NCBI GenBank assembly: GCA_030951065.1
Contig: JAUZQH010000130.1
Span: forward strand, 1-7,048
Direction: 5' to 3'
DNA length: 7,048 nucleotides
From: Mariprofundus sp.
GTDB taxonomy: Bacteria; Pseudomonadota; Zetaproteobacteria; Mariprofundales; Mariprofundaceae
The notes under the pieces were generated by a model. That model worked only from the letters and a program-made list of their open reading frames with translations. It was not told the DNA's origin and did no database searches. A program made the translations under genes and the position numbers. Positions 5,286-7,048 of the stretch are shown piece after piece. How positions within the stretch are numbered: position 1 is the first letter of the stretch; each line of letters opens with the position of its first letter.

Positions 5286-5864
5286 ATGAAACATACTATT
5301 TCTGTCATGATCATTTTACTGTTATCCGGGTGTGCGACTGCCTATCAGGAACGTACGGCGGCGCAGGGGGCGGTGATTGGAGCAACAGCAGGCGCTGTGA
5401 TTGGTGCCCAGAGTGGCAATGTGGCAAAAGGTGCCGTGATTGGCGGTGCATTGGGGGCGCTGGCCGGAGCTGTGCTGGCTGAGGGACGGGAAAATCGAGT
5501 TTACAGGTCCGGGCCTCGCTATCATCGGCGCGCATGCAACAAAGGTGCAGAGTATTTTGGTCAGGCCAATCGCGCCCGGAATATGGATCAAAAAATTTAT
5601 TTGTTGCGAAAAGGGTTGCGCTATTGCCCGAATAATCCCGCTGCCCATAATGATCTCGGCGTTGCACTTGTTTTAAACGGTGATAATACCTCAGCCAGAT
5701 CCCATTTCAGATATGCGCTCAGGCTAGACCCGGACTATTACCCGGCGCAGCGCAACCTGGATCGTTTAAACAGGAATCAGCCACGTCACTATGAAGGTTA
5801 TCAAGGGAATAACCGGGATGGATACGAAAATCGCGGTCACGAAAGAAACTATGACGATGATTAA
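5286..5864 (+). CDS. Glycine-zipper, TPR-containing lipoprotein of unknown function
   Basis: The 192-residue product begins with a short lipoprotein signal peptide: a Lys/His start, hydrophobic ISVMIILLL, then the lipobox LSGC with lipidated Cys16. The residue after Cys is Ala, so outer-membrane sorting by Lol is expected. Residues 27-65 are a glycine-zipper segment with repeated GAVIGAxxGxxxGA spacing, as in SlyB/Rick_17kDa-like and OmpA-linked lipoproteins, probably membrane-associated. Residues about 86-160 look like two TPR-type helical repeats (AEYFGQANRARN, then YLLRKGLRYCPNNPAAHNDLGVA with a following LRLDPDYYPAQRNL). The tail (163-192) is rich in Asn, Arg, Tyr, Gly and Asp and looks disordered. 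I do not recognise a named gene. Zipper plus TPR suggests an envelope scaffold or assembly factor, which is inference. Its TAA overlaps the stop of convergent rsuA. Confidence 0.85.
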   Translation: MKHTISVMIILLLSGCATAYQERTAAQGAVIGATAGAVIGAQSGNVAKGAVIGGALGALAGAVLAEGRENRVYRSGPRYHRRACNKGAEYFGQANRARNMDQKIYLLRKGLRYCPNNPAAHNDLGVALVLNGDNTSARSHFRYALRLDPDYYPAQRNLDRLNRNQPRHYEGYQGNNRDGYENRGHERNYDDD

Positions 5865-6595
5865 TCATGTCTGATACCGGGTGCTATCATTTGCATGAGT
5901 TCGGAGGCTGTCAGTGTTTGATATGTTCCTGCAGCCAGTCCGGTCTCCTGTAATGACAGGGCGCCAATATGTGTGCGTGTCAGTGCGCTCACATGGTTGC
6001 CAACAGCCGCAAACATTCGCCTCACCTGATGATAACGCCCTTCATGCAGAACCAGTGAAACCTCTGTTGTATTTATGATGGACAATTCTGCAGGCAGACA
6101 AGGTTTGTCTTCGTCTTCCAGCATCAGTGATCCGCTTGCAAAGATTTCCACTTCGTTACCTTCAAGCGGATGATCCAGTATCACGGCATAGGTTTTGGAA
6201 ATATGTTGTTTCGGACTGGTCAGTTGGTGGTTGAGCTGGCCGTCATCAGTGACAATGAGCAGGCCCGATGTCTCTTTATCGAGTCTTCCGACACTGGAAA
6301 GCGGTGGCTTCCTGTCAATCCAGCGGGCAGGAAAATCGGCATAAATCAGACGGCCATCCTCTTTGCGTGAACATACTGACCCCAGCGGCTTGTGATAGAT
6401 AATAGTTAAGCCATCGGGGTGATCCAGTTCGGCGCCTTCAAGACGAACCTGTTGTGGAACCACTTTCTGGGACGGGGAGGTGGCAGGTTTTCCATCCACC
6501 GTTATCCATCCTTCCCTGATCCAGTGGCGAACATCCTTTCTTGCGCCATAGCCCAGATTAGCAAGTAATTTATCCAGCCGTTCTGTTTTTCGCAT
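5861..6595 (-). CDS. rsuA: 16S rRNA pseudouridine(516) synthase RsuA
   Basis: The 244-residue protein isomerises a uridine in 16S rRNA (U516 in E. coli numbering) to pseudouridine. Seen: an N-terminal S4 RNA-binding domain (RLDKLLANLGYGARKDVRHWIR to VDG, about 6-35), the catalytic motif GRLD106KETSGLLIVTDDG with Asp106 as nucleophile, LTSPKQHISKTYAV, and EGRYHQVRRMFAAVGNHV at 185-202. TDDGQ, TSPK and the last motif agree best with RsuA among the RsuA/RluB/RluE/RluF group; a paralogue such as RluE remains possible. The open frame begins 11 codons earlier at 6628, inside the methyltransferase gene. I chose the ATG at 6593-6595 because GAGGAG lies 9 nt upstream and the family begins at this point. 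It is 1 nt after the methyltransferase stop, so the two are almost certainly cotranscribed and coupled. It has no visible terminator and meets the lipoprotein gene tail to tail. Confidence 0.94.
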   Translation of the reverse strand: MRKTERLDKLLANLGYGARKDVRHWIREGWITVDGKPATSPSQKVVPQQVRLEGAELDHPDGLTIIYHKPLGSVCSRKEDGRLIYADFPARWIDRKPPLSSVGRLDKETSGLLIVTDDGQLNHQLTSPKQHISKTYAVILDHPLEGNEVEIFASGSLMLEDEDKPCLPAELSIINTTEVSLVLHEGRYHQVRRMFAAVGNHVSALTRTHIGALSLQETGLAAGTYQTLTASELMQMIAPGIRHD

Positions 6596-6596
6596 A

Positions 6597-7048
6597 TTAT
6601 CGAACTCCTCTGATGACTTTGAATCCATCTGCTTCAGTCAGTATCTCACATTGTCGCAATTCTGACCGGATCAGATTCTCATAGGGCAGTTTTCGGTTGG
6701 CGACCAGATAGAGGCATCCACCTTTTTTCAGGCTCTGACATGCATGTAAGACAATGGATTGGCCCAATTTTACATCTCGAGACTGACCACTATGGAACGG
6801 TGGATTGCACACGACCCAGTCCAGTTGCTTTGGCAATGACTCAAGCACTGCATCTTTCCAATGAGATTGTACGATATCTTGCCAGGCCGCTGTATTCTGG
6901 CGGGCGCAATCAAGCGCCAGCCAGTCAGCTTCAACCAGGTGGATTTGTTTGATATCTGTGGACAGGTGCAGGATGTATTCGGTCAACAGACCGTAACCGC
7001 AACACAGGTCCATGCCGATGCCATGCAATACAGGCAACTGTTTGATTA
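6597..7048 (-). CDS. RsmC/RlmG-like SAM-dependent rRNA methyltransferase, C-terminal part, cut by the window edge
   Basis: The 149 visible residues are the C-terminal methyltransferase domain; the frame stays open to the right edge. Seen: a motif I-like MDLCCGYGLL, an acidic motif II LVEADWLALDCARQN, the catalytic NPPFHSG (codons near 6792-6806), LKKGGCLYLVANRKLPYE and the terminal FKVIRGVR. NPPFH plus VANRxLPY and FKVxR are typical of RsmC (16S m2G1207) and RlmG (23S m2G1835), which have a second, degenerate N-terminal domain that would lie outside the window. Target choice between these cannot be made from this part. Motif I has Cys where DLGCGxG has its first Gly. It is 1 nt upstream of rsuA, suggesting a ribosomal-RNA modification pair. 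Confidence 0.85.
   Translation of the reverse strand, partial: IKQLPVLHGIGMDLCCGYGLLTEYILHLSTDIKQIHLVEADWLALDCARQNTAAWQDIVQSHWKDAVLESLPKQLDWVVCNPPFHSGQSRDVKLGQSIVLHACQSLKKGGCLYLVANRKLPYENLIRSELRQCEILTEADGFKVIRGVR
6605..6610 (-). promoter_or_regulatory. Ribosome binding site GAGGAG for rsuA inside the methyltransferase gene
   Basis: On the minus strand GAGGAG lies 9 nt before the ATG at 6593-6595, within the last codons of the upstream gene. It decides the rsuA start over the longer frame and implies translational coupling. Confidence 0.75.

Noticed and set aside
6596..6628. Longer rsuA start at 6628, inside the methyltransferase gene
   Set aside because: The extra 11 residues are not part of the RsuA family, and the internal ATG at 6593-6595 has GAGGAG at good distance.

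Overview
The window looks like chromosomal housekeeping DNA from a proteobacterium with roughly balanced base composition. The pointers are an octaprenyl-type polyprenyl diphosphate synthase (ubiquinone side chain), RNase G, a YhdE-type Maf protein, HemW, RsuA, an RsmC/RlmG-like methyltransferase and a CCA-encoding tRNA-Pro(CGG). A beta-, gamma- or zeta-proteobacterium would fit; I cannot place it further. I found no transposase, phage gene, CRISPR array or defence module. The more unusual material lies in the intergenic DNA, the cyclase-like gene and the lipoprotein.

Layout. Positions 1-2812 (minus strand) hold an apparent operon in the order maf, rng, hemW, with hemW running off the left edge. 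maf and rng are separated by 69 nt carrying three perfect CACGAAG units at a 9-bp period. rng and hemW are separated by 2 nt. A 62-bp gap separates maf from the divergent ispB (2875-3867, plus), and neither gene has an obvious ribosome binding site. From 3868 to 4127 there is no gene. That stretch holds three back-to-back inverted repeats (3916-4009) and then a good promoter (4063-4091) for tRNA-Pro(CGG) at 4128-4204.

A class III nucleotidyl-cyclase-domain protein (4314-5120) follows the tRNA with no clear terminator between them. Next comes a small lipoprotein with a glycine-zipper segment and two TPR-like repeats (5286-5864). Its stop codon overlaps the stop of the convergent rsuA (5861-6595, minus). 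rsuA lies 1 nt downstream of an RsmC/RlmG-like rRNA methyltransferase that runs off the right edge.

How the genes fit together. maf, rng and hemW combine nucleotide-pool cleaning, RNA processing and heme handling. ispB makes the quinone tail. The methyltransferase and rsuA form a likely ribosomal-RNA modification pair. The cyclase-like gene and the lipoprotein are the least understood part. The cyclase domain keeps both metal-binding aspartates, but has Asp where active cyclases usually have the transition-state Asn. I see no convincing new multi-gene system here; the findings are local oddities that can be tested.
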